64,000 nucleotides of DNA from Sphingomonas sp. Y57 (lineage in GTDB: Bacteria > Pseudomonadota > Alphaproteobacteria > Sphingomonadales > Sphingomonadaceae), in NCBI RefSeq assembly GCF_001015195.1, contig NZ_LDES01000052.1, positions 1-64,000 of the forward strand, in the 5' to 3' direction. Within the stretch, counting starts at the first letter, position 1; each line of letters begins with the position of its first letter. Under the pieces are notes generated by a model, which was not told the DNA's origin, made no database searches, and saw only the letters and a list, made by a program, of their open reading frames with translations. Positions 53,764-63,361 of this stretch are shown in pieces. Position numbers and translations under genes: made by a program.

Positions 53764-55008
53764 TCAGTGGTCGTGGCTCGCGCCGGACTTCTCGATGTCC
53801 GCCTTGATGACGTAGCTGCCCTTGGTCACATAGGTCTGGCCCGGCTTGATGCCCGATATGACCTCGGTCCATTCGGGACCGCGCATGCCCAGTTCGAGCA
53901 TGCGGACCTCATAGGTGTCGCGAACCTGGGCGAAGACCACCGTGAAGTCGCGGAACGCCTGCAGCGCCTCGGTACGAACAGCCAATGGCACGGAACGCCG
54001 TTCGATGGTGACGATGCCCTTCACGGTCATGCCAGGGCGCCAGAAGCCATCAGGGTTGGCAAGCGGCACACGGGCGATGAGCGAGCCGGTCATGGCGTCG
54101 GCGACGGGACGGAAATCGCGGATCGTCGAGGATATCGTCCGGCTACCCTCGACCAGTCCGAGCTGGACGCTCTGTCCGGGGCGGATGCGCTCCATGTCGC
54201 GCGGGAATACCGGGAAGGCTGCGGTGGTCCGGCTCGGGTCGGCGATGACGAAGAGGGGCTGGCTGCCGGCGACCGTGCCGACATTGGCGCTGCGTTCGGA
54301 CACGACGCCGCCGATCGGCGCAGTGACCGCGTAGACTTGCATGCTTTCGCTGCTCTCGACCCGCGCCAGCATCTGACCGGGCCGGACGCGGTCACCGATA
54401 TTGGGGCCGACCGCGACGACGCGGCCAGGGAATTTCGCACCGACCTCTGCCGTCCCTGACGGATCGAGCTCGACACGACCGACGAGTTCCACCGTCTCGG
54501 CGATTTCGCCGGGACCGGCCCGATCAACCGTTATGCCCGCGGCTCTCGCGGCGGCGGCCGGGATGGTCACCCGTCCCTCATAGGAGGCATATTTCCATTG
54601 ATGGCGCCGCCCGCCTTCGCCGGCGGTCACCGCCACATCGAAGCTGTGGGGCTCGACGACGCGGGACGTGCCGCGCAGATAATCCTCTTCCGGCCGGAAA
54701 GCGATGCGATTGATCTCGCCGTCGAGGCGGCGAAGTTCCACCGAAAGCTGGACCTCGGCCGGCGGGACGGGTTTGTCTTCGCGATAGGCGTACATCCGGA
54801 ACTCCGGAGGAACACCGTCCTCGAAGATGGTGACCTCGATCGCGAAGGCGCCGTCGCGCAGCATGCGCCCGTTATGGGGGCCGCGTTCGAAGTCGGCGGG
54901 TGCGGCGCCATGCTCGGCACCTTCGGATTTCTCGCTACCGCCGCTGCAACCCACGAGGGGCAAGGGCAGAAGAAGGGCCGCGGCCAGCGCGGCATGGAGT
55001 CGGGACAT
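53764..55008 (-). CDS. czcB: RND periplasmic adaptor lipoprotein (CzcB-like)
   Basis: A 414-residue adaptor with a lipobox (LPLPLVGCSGG), an N-terminal extra domain (PHNGRMLRDGAFAIEVTIFEDGVPPEFRMY) typical of CzcB proteins of heavy-metal systems, then the lipoyl/barrel parts (VGAKFPGRVVAVGPNIGDRV, VYAVTAPIGGVVSERSANVG). The C-terminus GASHDH carries histidines that could bind metal. Overlaps the outer-membrane gene by one base and precedes the pump gene by 12 bp. Confidence 0.93.
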   Translation of the reverse strand: MSRLHAALAAALLLPLPLVGCSGGSEKSEGAEHGAAPADFERGPHNGRMLRDGAFAIEVTIFEDGVPPEFRMYAYREDKPVPPAEVQLSVELRRLDGEINRIAFRPEEDYLRGTSRVVEPHSFDVAVTAGEGGRRHQWKYASYEGRVTIPAAAARAAGITVDRAGPGEIAETVELVGRVELDPSGTAEVGAKFPGRVVAVGPNIGDRVRPGQMLARVESSESMQVYAVTAPIGGVVSERSANVGTVAGSQPLFVIADPSRTTAAFPVFPRDMERIRPGQSVQLGLVEGSRTISSTIRDFRPVADAMTGSLIARVPLANPDGFWRPGMTVKGIVTIERRSVPLAVRTEALQAFRDFTVVFAQVRDTYEVRMLELGMRGPEWTEVISGIKPGQTYVTKGSYVIKADIEKSGASHDH

Positions 55009-56246
55009 CAGCGTGCCTCCTGGGCGATATTGGTGTAGCGGCCGGTCTGCCGATCGAGGTCGACCTTGGCCTCGTGGAAGCGGCGGGCTGCGGCGATCAT
55101 TCGGCTGCGAGCGGCTGTCAGGGCGTTTTGCGCCGCCGACACATCGGTGAAGCTGAAGAAGCCGCGATTGTAACCGCTGCGGACCTCCTTCAACGTCTTC
55201 TCGGCGACGGGCACGACATCGTCGCGGATCGCCTCGGCCTCATGCCGCGATTCCTCGACCTTCTCGGTCGAAAGCGCGATCTCGCGGTTCAGATTCCACC
55301 GCTCGACCGCGACGTCGGCTTCGATCCTACGGCGCTCGGCCTGCGCTTCGGCAAGGCGTGCCGTAGCGAGCCGGCGACCACCGATCGGGATCGAGACACC
55401 GGCGACCAGGCCGAAGTCGCCGGTGCGCAGATAGCGCGGCCCTGCCGAGATCGTCGGATCCTTCACCGTATTGGCGCGCTGCAGTTCGGTTGCCGCTTCG
55501 GCCCGTTTACCTCGCGCTTCGCCAACGGCCATGTCCGCGGGCGACGCGATCACCGGACCCGCCGACGTCGCGAATTCGAGGAAGTCCGATGCCGGAACGA
55601 CGAAATCGGCTGAGGTTTCGGCTCCCCAGAAGGAGGCGAGCCGATTGAGCGCAGCATCGCGGGCATGGATCGCCAGTTCGAGGTCCACCTTCGCTTCCGC
55701 CACGGACGTCCGCGCGCGAGTTCCGGCAAAGATCGGGTCACGCGCCGAACCGACACGGCGGCGCACCTCCCGTTCGAGCTCCTCGGTCACCGCCAGCTTC
55801 TCGCGGGCTATGCCGATGGTGGCCTCAGCCGCCTGGACCTCGACATAGATGCGCTGCACGGCGGCTATGATGTCGAGGCGAGCGACCAACGCTTCGGCCT
55901 GGGCCAGATCGAGGTCGCGGTTCGCGACGGCGACACGCGCGTCGCGCTTGCCGCCGCGTTCGATGCGCTGGCTGTACGTTCCGGTCACCTGGAACTGGTC
56001 GGTGAGCTCACGCTTGGGCGGTCCGAAATTCTCCGCCATCACTTCGATGGTAGGCTGGGGCCGCAGACCGGCGGCAGTGCGTGCCGCCGTCAGCGCCTCG
56101 GTCCGGGCGGTGGCCGAAGCCGTCTGCGGAGATGCCGCCAGGGCGCGCCGAAAGGCCTCGTCGAGCGTCAGCGTTTGGCTTTGCGCCAATGCCGCTGATG
56201 ACAGGCCAACGCTCAGCGCGAGCGCGGCCCGTAAACGGGTAAACAT
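55008..56246 (-). CDS. czcC: TolC-family outer-membrane channel (CzcC-like)
   Basis: A 412-residue outer-membrane factor: signal peptide (LRAALALSVGLSSAALAQ), TLDEAFRRALAASPQTASA opening and two coiled-coil repeats with the typical alanine, arginine and glutamate-rich helices. No lipobox. It forms the outer duct of the CzcCBA complex with the adaptor and pump that follow on the same strand. Confidence 0.92.
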   Translation of the reverse strand: MFTRLRAALALSVGLSSAALAQSQTLTLDEAFRRALAASPQTASATARTEALTAARTAAGLRPQPTIEVMAENFGPPKRELTDQFQVTGTYSQRIERGGKRDARVAVANRDLDLAQAEALVARLDIIAAVQRIYVEVQAAEATIGIAREKLAVTEELEREVRRRVGSARDPIFAGTRARTSVAEAKVDLELAIHARDAALNRLASFWGAETSADFVVPASDFLEFATSAGPVIASPADMAVGEARGKRAEAATELQRANTVKDPTISAGPRYLRTGDFGLVAGVSIPIGGRRLATARLAEAQAERRRIEADVAVERWNLNREIALSTEKVEESRHEAEAIRDDVVPVAEKTLKEVRSGYNRGFFSFTDVSAAQNALTAARSRMIAAARRFHEAKVDLDRQTGRYTNIAQEAR

Positions 56247-56306
56247 ATGCTGTCTCCTGATCCTGAAGGTGCGGCAGGCCGAGGCGGCGCTATCCGCGAT
56301 GCAGGA

Positions 56307-56663
56307 TCAGGCTGAAGGCGGCTCGGCCAGGGGCGCTACGATGCCGGACCCATGCCAGGCGTCGTCGAGCGGCAGGTTCCGCTGCCGGACGAAGGGGCGC
56401 GGCGCGATCGACGCGACCTCGGTTGGCGCGACGTCGAACGACAGATGCGAATGATGGCCAGCCGCGGGCGATGACTTCTGACCACCTTGCTCGTCGGCCG
56501 AAGCACTCGCGGCATCGTAATCGTGGGCGTCAACCGCATGATCGTCATGATGGCTGGCGATCGCGATGTAATCATGCTCCCCGAAATGCGGCGCAGCTGC
56601 CCCCATCGAGCCATGGGACAGGGCTACCACCAGGATCAGCAATGCAGACAAGAGACGGCCCAT
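56307..56663 (-). CDS. Small exported histidine-rich protein of the czc operon
   Basis: A 118-residue protein starting MGRLLSALLILVVALSHGSMGAAA (signal peptide). The mature part is rich in histidine and aspartate (HFGEHDYIAIASHHDDHAVDAHDYD, GHHSHLSF) and could chelate divalent metals in the periplasm. Many czc operons have a small leader-proximal protein (CzcI-like); homology to that is not certain. AAGG lies close upstream of ATG 56663. First gene of the operon, 60 bp before czcC. Confidence 0.7.
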   Translation of the reverse strand: MGRLLSALLILVVALSHGSMGAAAPHFGEHDYIAIASHHDDHAVDAHDYDAASASADEQGGQKSSPAAGHHSHLSFDVAPTEVASIAPRPFVRQRNLPLDDAWHGSGIVAPLAEPPSA

Positions 56664-56747
56664 GATGCCTTGGGCAGTAGCAGTTCGCGAAATAGCGCGC
56701 AATGTCAGGTCGAACGCCCTCGACCGGAGTCAGGTTCGGCCGTCGCC

Positions 56748-57977
56748 TCAGACGCGTTCGATGATCGCCGCGGGGGCGAGGCCACCGGCCGCGCACATGG
56801 TGATCAGACCGGTCGAGAGGTCGCGCCGCTCCAGTTCGTCGAGCAGCGTGCCGACGAGGATCGCACCGGTTGCGCCGATCGGGTGGCCGAGCGCCATCGC
56901 GCCGCCATTCACATTGACCCTGTCCCGGTCGATGCCGAGGTCGCGCATGAATTTGGCCGGCACGACCGCGAAGGCTTCGTTGACTTCGAACAGGTCTATG
57001 TCGCCAATCTCCATGCCGGCCTGCGCAAGCGCCCTGCGCGCCGCAGGGACCGGACCGTTGAGCATCAGGGTAGGGTCGTCGCCCACCGTCGTCATGGCTC
57101 TGATGCGGGCGCGGGGCTTCAGGCCGTGCGCCTTGGCATAGGCGGCCGACGCGAGGAGCAGCGCTGCCGCTCCGTCGACCACGCCCGAACTGGTCGCGGC
57201 GGTGTGGACATAGTTGATCTCGACATCGGGATAGGCGGTGCGCAGCAGCGACCCATAGCTGTTGCCTTCCTCGTCGATCACCCGATCGAAGAAGTCGGGG
57301 AAGGCCGGCTTGAGCTTGGCGAGTCCCTCGGCGGTCGTCTGCGGGCGCGGGAATTCCTCGCGATCGAGGGCGAGGACGCCGTTTTCGTCATGAACGGGAA
57401 TGAGGCTGCGCGCGAAGCGGCCCTCGCGGATCGCCGTATCGGCGCGCTGCTGGCTCAGCAGGGCGAGGGCGTCGAGTTCTTCGCGGGTGAAGCCGTCGAG
57501 CGTGGCGATCAGGTCTGCGGCGATGCCCTGATGGGGCTGGGGGATGCGCTTGCGCAGCCGCATATTTCCCGAATCCATCATGAATTCGCGCGACAACGTC
57601 CGGGTATGCGACATGGATTCGACGCCGCCGGCGACGATCAGGTCCTGCATCCCGGACAGGATGCCCATCGCGCCGAGGTTCATCGCGGTGAGCCCCGACC
57701 CGCAGAAGCGGTCGAGCGAGAAGCCGGGCACGCGCCGGTCGTAGCCTGCGTCGAGCGCCGCCATCCGGGCGAGATTGAGGCCCTGCTTGCCTTGCTGGGT
57801 GTTGACGCCGGTGATCACGTCGTCGACGTCGGCGGTATCGATGCGGCTGCGCTCGCGCAGCGCGCCGAGCAGGGTGGAGAAGAGATGCTGCGGGTGGATC
57901 GCCGACAGGCCGCCGGATTCGGCCTTGCCGATGCCGCGCGGGGTGCGCACCGCGTCGATGATCCAAACCTCCTGCAT
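56748..57977 (-). CDS. Acetyl-CoA acetyltransferase / 3-ketoacyl-CoA thiolase
   Basis: A 409-residue thiolase: nucleophile Cys92 in LDRFCGSGLTAMN, GGVESMSHT, the NEAFAVVPAKFMRDLG histidine-region motif, NVNGGAMALGHPIGATGA and the second cysteine in TMCAAGGLAPA. All catalytic residues are present. It cleaves a 3-ketoacyl-CoA to a shortened acyl-CoA plus acetyl-CoA, or runs in reverse. Divergent from an iclR gene whose probable operator lies just upstream (58035-58051). It fits beta-oxidation of side chains or ring-derived acids together with the SDRs and acyl-CoA ligase on the right. Confidence 0.93.
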   Translation of the reverse strand: MQEVWIIDAVRTPRGIGKAESGGLSAIHPQHLFSTLLGALRERSRIDTADVDDVITGVNTQQGKQGLNLARMAALDAGYDRRVPGFSLDRFCGSGLTAMNLGAMGILSGMQDLIVAGGVESMSHTRTLSREFMMDSGNMRLRKRIPQPHQGIAADLIATLDGFTREELDALALLSQQRADTAIREGRFARSLIPVHDENGVLALDREEFPRPQTTAEGLAKLKPAFPDFFDRVIDEEGNSYGSLLRTAYPDVEINYVHTAATSSGVVDGAAALLLASAAYAKAHGLKPRARIRAMTTVGDDPTLMLNGPVPAARRALAQAGMEIGDIDLFEVNEAFAVVPAKFMRDLGIDRDRVNVNGGAMALGHPIGATGAILVGTLLDELERRDLSTGLITMCAAGGLAPAAIIERV

Positions 57978-58034
57978 CGTCTTTCCTTCCGTCGGGCCGT
58001 CCGCCCACCGGGATGGGCGGGCGAATATGTTTCA

Positions 58035-58051
58035 TTCGTTCTATATACGAA
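58035..58051. promoter_or_regulatory. Candidate IclR operator (thiolase side)
   Basis: TTCGT-N7-ACGAA palindrome 58 bp before the thiolase start in the thiolase/iclR divergent region. A related site TCGTAC-CAAT-GTACGA lies at 59073-59088 downstream of iclR. Both share TCGT...ACGA half-sites. Confidence 0.5.
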
Positions 58052-58170
58052 CGTCTTGCGCAGGCACGCGATGACTGTCAAGCCAGTAGCGCCTTGACAG
58101 GAGAGGCGATCTTGCGGGATCAACAGTTCAATAATCGCACGAAGCCGTAGGGCCACGAAAGGATCATCGC

Positions 58171-59004
58171 TTGGAAGCCAGGAACAGCCGCAGGGGATCG
58201 GTTGCCGATACGAAGGGGCCAAACGACGAGGGGCAGCCCGAGGGACGCTATCTGCAGAGCGTCGATCGGATGGGCGGTTTCGCCAAGGGGCTTGCGGTGA
58301 TCGAGGCGTTCGGCAAGGGGCGCAACACGCTGACCATAGCGGAGGTGGCGCGGTTGAGCGGGCTCGATCGTGCCTCGGCGCGTCGCTGCCTGCTCACCCT
58401 GGTCGAAGCCAAATATGCCTCGACCGACGGCCGCTATTTCGAGCTGACGCCGCGCATCCTGCGGCTCGGCCACAGCTATATGGCGGCCTCGCTGCCGCGC
58501 CTGATCCAGCCGACGCTCGACCATCTGTCGGATACGCTGCGCGAGAGCGTCTCGGCGGCCGTGCTCGACGGGCATGAGGTGGTGTATATCGCCCGCGCGG
58601 CCCACCATCGGATCATCGGCCCGGGGCTGCATCCGGGCAGCCGGCTGCCGGCCTTCTGCACCTCGCTCGGCCGCGTCATGCTCGCAGCGCTGCCGGTCGA
58701 TCAGGCCAAGGCGCTGCTGTCGGGCAGCGAGCGTCCCGCGATCACCAGCTACACCATCACCAAGGTGCCCGAACTGATGGCCGAACTGAAGCGCGTGCGG
58801 GAAAACGGCTATTCGATCATCGACCAGGAGATGGAGATCGGCTCACGGTCGATCGCGGTCCCGATCGTCAATTTCGCGGGGCATACCATTGCCGGCATCA
58901 CCGTGGCGGTTCACGCCGTCAGGGCCGAGCCGGAGCGGCTGCGCGACGAGATTCTGCCCCACCTGCTCGACGCCAAGGCGCAGCTCGGCGCCATACTGCC
59001 CTGA
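58171..59004 (+). CDS. IclR-family transcriptional regulator (PcaR-like)
   Basis: A 277-residue IclR protein: helix-turn-helix about 35-95 (FAKGLAVIEAFGKGRNTLTI, VARLSGLDRASARRCLLTLVE) and the effector domain with GPGLHPGSRLPAFCTSLGRVMLAALP and SIAVPIVNFAGHTIAGITVAVH. It resembles the PcaR/PobR branch that controls aromatic-acid catabolism. The start TTG 58171 follows AAAGGA; the first 25 residues are disordered, so the true start may be a little downstream. It likely controls the thiolase and the MFS-SnoaL-SDR genes. Confidence 0.9.
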   Translation: MEARNSRRGSVADTKGPNDEGQPEGRYLQSVDRMGGFAKGLAVIEAFGKGRNTLTIAEVARLSGLDRASARRCLLTLVEAKYASTDGRYFELTPRILRLGHSYMAASLPRLIQPTLDHLSDTLRESVSAAVLDGHEVVYIARAAHHRIIGPGLHPGSRLPAFCTSLGRVMLAALPVDQAKALLSGSERPAITSYTITKVPELMAELKRVRENGYSIIDQEMEIGSRSIAVPIVNFAGHTIAGITVAVHAVRAEPERLRDEILPHLLDAKAQLGAILP

Positions 59005-59072
59005 TCGCCGGATCTTGCTGATTGCTCCGCCGCATTTTGCGGCTTGACCCTTGGTGTGCAGATCGTCAATTA

Positions 59073-59088
59073 TCGTACCAATGTACGA
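59073..59088. promoter_or_regulatory. Candidate IclR operator (transporter side)
   Basis: Perfect palindrome TCGTAC-CAAT-GTACGA, 50 bp upstream of the MFS start GTG 59139. TTGACC at 59044-59049 and AATTAT about 18 bp further could be the promoter boxes it overlaps. Confidence 0.5.
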
Positions 59089-59138
59089 AACTTGGCGGAT
59101 CGGTCGCGAGGCGGCCCGGCCCGAGGAGAGGAGCGGCC

Positions 59139-60497
59139 GTGGCGCAAGGCGGAATGGACGAAGGTGACGCGGCGGGCGCGGGGCCGGGTTGGCGGAACTG
59201 GCTGATCGCGTTGCTGCTCGCCTTCTGTTATACCATGTCCTATGTCGACCGGCAGGTGATCAGCCTGTTGATCGAGCCGATCAAGGCGGCGCTGTCGCTC
59301 AGCGACACCCAGTTCGGGCTGATGCAGGGCATCAGTTTCTCCTTCTTCTATGTTGCCGCCTCGCTGCCGCTCGCCTGGCTCGCCGACCACACCCGCCGTT
59401 CACGGCTGATGGCGGTATGCGTCGCCGCGTGGAGCGCGATGACGATGCTCTGCGCGTTCGCCGCCAACTTCTGGCAGATGCTCGCCGCGCGGATCGGCAT
59501 CGCGGCCGGCGAGAGCGGGCTCACGCCAGCCGCGCTGGCTACTCTGTCCGACCGCTTCGATCCCAGGACCCTGCCGACCGCGACGGCGATGTACATGCTG
59601 GCGCCGTTCGTCGGCGGCGGCCTGGCCCTGGGCGGGGGCGGGGCGCTCTATGCGGCGGTGACCCGCTGGGCGGCCGTCGACGGGTCGGTCTTCGCCGAGC
59701 TCGCCGCCTGGCAATGGGTGTTCCTGATCGTCGGTGCGCCCGGGCTGCTCGCTGCCGTCCTGCTGCTGCTGATCCGCGACCGGCGCCCGGCCGGCGTCGC
59801 GAGGGAAGGACAGGGGATGGGCGAGATGATCGCCTTCTTCCGGCGCGAATGGCGGATCATGGGCACCTACGCGATGGCGATGTCGGTGCTGATGACCCTG
59901 CTCAGCAGCTACGTCACCTGGCTGCCCGCCGCGATCATGCGATCCAAGGGCGTCGATGAAGCGACGATGGGGACCTTGTTCGGCCCGATCTACCTGTTGT
60001 CGGGGGCGGCGGGCACGATTTCCGCCGGGGTGCTGATCATGGCGCGCGGCGGGGAGGACAAGGTGCGCGCGGTGCTGCGCTACATGATCCTGCTGGTCGC
60101 GCTGCTCTGGCCGGTCGGCACCTTCGGCCTCCTCACCGATTCGCTTCACGCCGAGCTGGCGATGATGGGCGTGGCGCTGTTCCTGATCAGTTCGGTCACC
60201 AGCCTGTCGTCGCTGCCCTTCCAATATGTTACCCCGCGCCACCTGCGCGCGCAGGCTATCGCAATCCTGGCGGCGCTGAGCGCGTTGTTCGGAACGGGCC
60301 TGGGGCCGGTGCTGGCGGGGGTGATGAGCGACCACCTGACCGACGCGCACTTCCCGCTGTCGATGGCGCTCTCGATCATCGCGGCGGTGGTCTGCCCGAT
60401 CGTGCTGCTGCTGCTGACCTTGGCACTGCGGCGCCATGCGACGGTGCGGCTCGACCTCGCCGGGCGGGAGGGGCTGATGGCCCCGGCACTGGCCTGA
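59139..60497 (+). CDS. MFS transporter (spinster/hexuronate-type)
   Basis: A 452-residue, 12-helix major facilitator. YVDRQVISLLIEPIKAALSLSDTQFGLMQG is typical of the sphingomonad spinster-like MFS group next to catabolic genes; LADHTRRSRLM is the motif-A loop. Start GTG 59139 has a strong GAGGAGAGGAG site just upstream; an in-frame ATG at 59022 lacks one. It probably imports the carboxylic substrate of the neighbouring pathway. Its stop overlaps the next ATG by one base. Confidence 0.9.
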   Translation: MAQGGMDEGDAAGAGPGWRNWLIALLLAFCYTMSYVDRQVISLLIEPIKAALSLSDTQFGLMQGISFSFFYVAASLPLAWLADHTRRSRLMAVCVAAWSAMTMLCAFAANFWQMLAARIGIAAGESGLTPAALATLSDRFDPRTLPTATAMYMLAPFVGGGLALGGGGALYAAVTRWAAVDGSVFAELAAWQWVFLIVGAPGLLAAVLLLLIRDRRPAGVAREGQGMGEMIAFFRREWRIMGTYAMAMSVLMTLLSSYVTWLPAAIMRSKGVDEATMGTLFGPIYLLSGAAGTISAGVLIMARGGEDKVRAVLRYMILLVALLWPVGTFGLLTDSLHAELAMMGVALFLISSVTSLSSLPFQYVTPRHLRAQAIAILAALSALFGTGLGPVLAGVMSDHLTDAHFPLSMALSIIAAVVCPIVLLLLTLALRRHATVRLDLAGREGLMAPALA

Positions 60498-60982
60498 TGG
60501 ACGCGACAGACCGGCTCGCCGCAATTCAAGAGATAAGGCAGCTCAAGGCGCGCTATTTCCGCTGCGTCGACGAGAAGGACTGGGACGGCCTTGCCGCCGT
60601 CTTCGCGCCCGACGCGGTGTTCGACCACAGCCGGGGCGGCAGCATCCGCGATCCGTGGACCGGCGAATGGGAGCCGCCACTTCCCGCCGAGCCGATCCTC
60701 AGCGTCGGCCGCGAGGCGATCATGGCGCGCATCCGCGGCGTGGTGGAGGAACTGCGCACCGTCCACCAGGGCTTCATGCCCGAGATCGAGATCCTGGACG
60801 ATCGCAGCGCGACGGGCATCTGGGCAATGAGCGACCAGCTCTACGACCGCGCAGGCCGGCTGATCCTGAGCGGCAGCGGCCATTATCACGAACGTTATGA
60901 GCGGGGCCCGGAGGGGTGGACGATCAAGACCACCGGGCTGACCCGCCTGTGGGTGGTACGCGGCGACGGCGCAAGGCCGTGA
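60497..60982 (+). CDS. SnoaL-like polyketide-cyclase-fold protein
   Basis: A 161-residue NTF2-fold protein: IQEIRQLKARYFRCVDEKDWDGLAAVFAPDAVFD is the hallmark opening of the SnoaL-4 group, and the end HYHERYERGPEGWTIKTTGLTRLW completes the fold. Members include dehydratases and isomerases such as those acting on steroid or bile-acid CoA esters, but most are uncharacterised. Position between an MFS transporter and an SDR in one operon suggests an enzyme of the same pathway. Confidence 0.88.
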   Translation: MDATDRLAAIQEIRQLKARYFRCVDEKDWDGLAAVFAPDAVFDHSRGGSIRDPWTGEWEPPLPAEPILSVGREAIMARIRGVVEELRTVHQGFMPEIEILDDRSATGIWAMSDQLYDRAGRLILSGSGHYHERYERGPEGWTIKTTGLTRLWVVRGDGARP

Positions 60983-60995
60983 GCGAAGGAGCGAC

Positions 60996-61778
60996 ATGGA
61001 TATCGGAGTGAAGGGCCGCCACGCGATCGTCTGCGGCGGCAGTAGCGGGATGAGCCGGGCCGCGGCCTGGCGGCTGGCGAAGGAGGGGGCCGACGTCACT
61101 CTGGTCGCGCGGACCGCGGAGCGGCTGGCGGCGGCGGCCGATGAGATCGCCGCCGATACCGGCGCCAAGGTCGACTGGGTCTCCGCCGACCTGACCACCG
61201 AGGCGGGGCGCAGGGCGCTGCTGGACGCGCAGCCCGCCTGCGATATCCTGGTCGCCAATGCCGGCGTGCCGCAGCGGCCGGTCGACTTCCGCACGCTCGA
61301 CCGCGACCAGTGGGACGGCTGGCTCGACGCGCATTTCTTTTCGGCGATCGATCTGATCCACGGCTATGCGCCCGGCATGATGGAGCGGCGCTTCGGCCGC
61401 ATTGTCAGCATCTCGGCCAATTTCATCAAATTCCCGCAGGTCGGCGTCGGTCCTTCGCACGCCGCGCGGCTGGCGCTGGCGGGGGCGATCGCGTCATTGG
61501 TGCGTGAGGTGGCGCCGTATAATGTGACGATCAACAGCGTGCTGCCGGGCCTGATCGACACCGAGGCGCTGCGCGCCGCGCTGGCCGCGCGGGCCGAGGC
61601 ACGCGGCGTGCCCTATGCGGTGGTCGAGGAGGAGGTAAGGGCACGCTGCGCAGCCGGCCGGCTCGCCGACCCGCAGGAGGCGGGGGACCTGGTCGCCATG
61701 CTGTGCGCCGCGCAGATGGGCTATGTCACCGGCCAGAACATCGTCAATGACGGTGGCGCCTACCAGGGCCTGTTCTGA
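60996..61778 (+). CDS. SDR-family oxidoreductase with altered active site
   Basis: A 260-residue SDR with cofactor motif CGGSSGMSRA (in place of TGxxxGIG), VANAGVPQ and the C-terminal YVTGQNIVNDGG. The usual catalytic Tyr-x3-Lys is replaced by Ser-His-Ala-Ala-Arg (GPSHAARLALAGAI), so both Tyr and Lys are missing. A 3-oxoacyl-ACP-reductase-like SDR branch with Arg in place of Lys is known, so this is probably a genuine divergent family member rather than decay. Last gene of the MFS operon, 13 bp after SnoaL. Confidence 0.88.
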   Translation: MDIGVKGRHAIVCGGSSGMSRAAAWRLAKEGADVTLVARTAERLAAAADEIAADTGAKVDWVSADLTTEAGRRALLDAQPACDILVANAGVPQRPVDFRTLDRDQWDGWLDAHFFSAIDLIHGYAPGMMERRFGRIVSISANFIKFPQVGVGPSHAARLALAGAIASLVREVAPYNVTINSVLPGLIDTEALRAALAARAEARGVPYAVVEEEVRARCAAGRLADPQEAGDLVAMLCAAQMGYVTGQNIVNDGGAYQGLF

Positions 61779-61791
61779 CCGGGCGGGGCGG

Positions 61792-62538
61792 TCAGGCGAT
61801 CGTCATCCCGCCATCGACCGAAAGGCTCGCGCCGGTCACATAGGAACTGTCGGGAGAGACCAGCCAGACCGCCGCGGCGGCGATCTCGGCCGGGCTCGAC
61901 ATGCGCATCATCGGCACCCGCAAGGTACCAGCGAGCGCCGGGTTCGACGCCGAGGAACGATGCGCGAGCGGCGTGTCCGACCCGCCCGGCAGCAGCGCGT
62001 TGACGCGAATCCCCTGCTCCGCATAATCGACCGCCGCACCGCGCACGAGGCCGAGGATACCGGCCTTGCTGGCGCAATAGTCGGCGCTGTTCAGCAGGCC
62101 CTTGAGCGCCGCCGCTGAGGATATGGCGACGATTGCCCCGCCGCCCGTCTCCAGCATCGCGGCGATCTGGTGCTTGAGGCAGTAGAACATGCCGTTGAGG
62201 TTGATGCCGATCACGCGCAGCCAGTCCTCCGCGTCGAGGCGGTGGACCGGCTGGGCCGTCTGCGGAACGCCGGCGCTGTTGATCGCGCCGTCGATCCGCC
62301 CGAAGGCATCGGTCGTCGCCGCGACCGACGCGACCACGCACGCCTCGTCGGCGACGTCGAGCAGGGTGAAGCGCGCCGTGCCTCCGACCGCGGCGATCGC
62401 GGACACCGTATCCCGGCCGCCGTCCGCATCGCGATCGGCGACCATCACCGAACAGCCTTCACGCGCCAGCCGCTCGGCGCAGGCGCGGCCGATGCCGCTT
62501 CCGCCGCCCGTCACCAGCATCACGCGAGGGTCCGCCAT
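61792..62538 (-). CDS. SDR-family oxidoreductase
   Basis: A 248-residue classical SDR: TGGGSGIGRA near residues 10-19, NSAGVPQ, active serine in AISSAAALKG and YCASK catalytic motif, then the ending YVTGASLSVDGGM. NAD(P)-dependent alcohol/carbonyl chemistry on an unknown pathway intermediate. Convergent with the SDR at 60996 (13 bp between stops) and in a leftward operon with the SDR at 62565 and the acyl-CoA synthetase. Confidence 0.92.
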   Translation of the reverse strand: MADPRVMLVTGGGSGIGRACAERLAREGCSVMVADRDADGGRDTVSAIAAVGGTARFTLLDVADEACVVASVAATTDAFGRIDGAINSAGVPQTAQPVHRLDAEDWLRVIGINLNGMFYCLKHQIAAMLETGGGAIVAISSAAALKGLLNSADYCASKAGILGLVRGAAVDYAEQGIRVNALLPGGSDTPLAHRSSASNPALAGTLRVPMMRMSSPAEIAAAAVWLVSPDSSYVTGASLSVDGGMTIA

Positions 62539-62564
62539 CGCTATCGTCCTTTCAACGCGCCCGC

Positions 62565-63344
<780 letters not shown>

Positions 63345-63361
63345 GATCTGTCCTCTGATGG

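Noticed and set aside
56487-58097. A 536-codon plus-strand frame opposite the thiolase and the histidine-rich protein.
   Set aside because: The thiolase on the minus strand has all catalytic motifs; the opposite frame is a GC-content artefact.
59400-60524. A long minus-strand frame, very rich in Gln, Arg and His, opposite the MFS transporter.
   Set aside because: It is the antisense of membrane-helix codons and has no recognisable domain.
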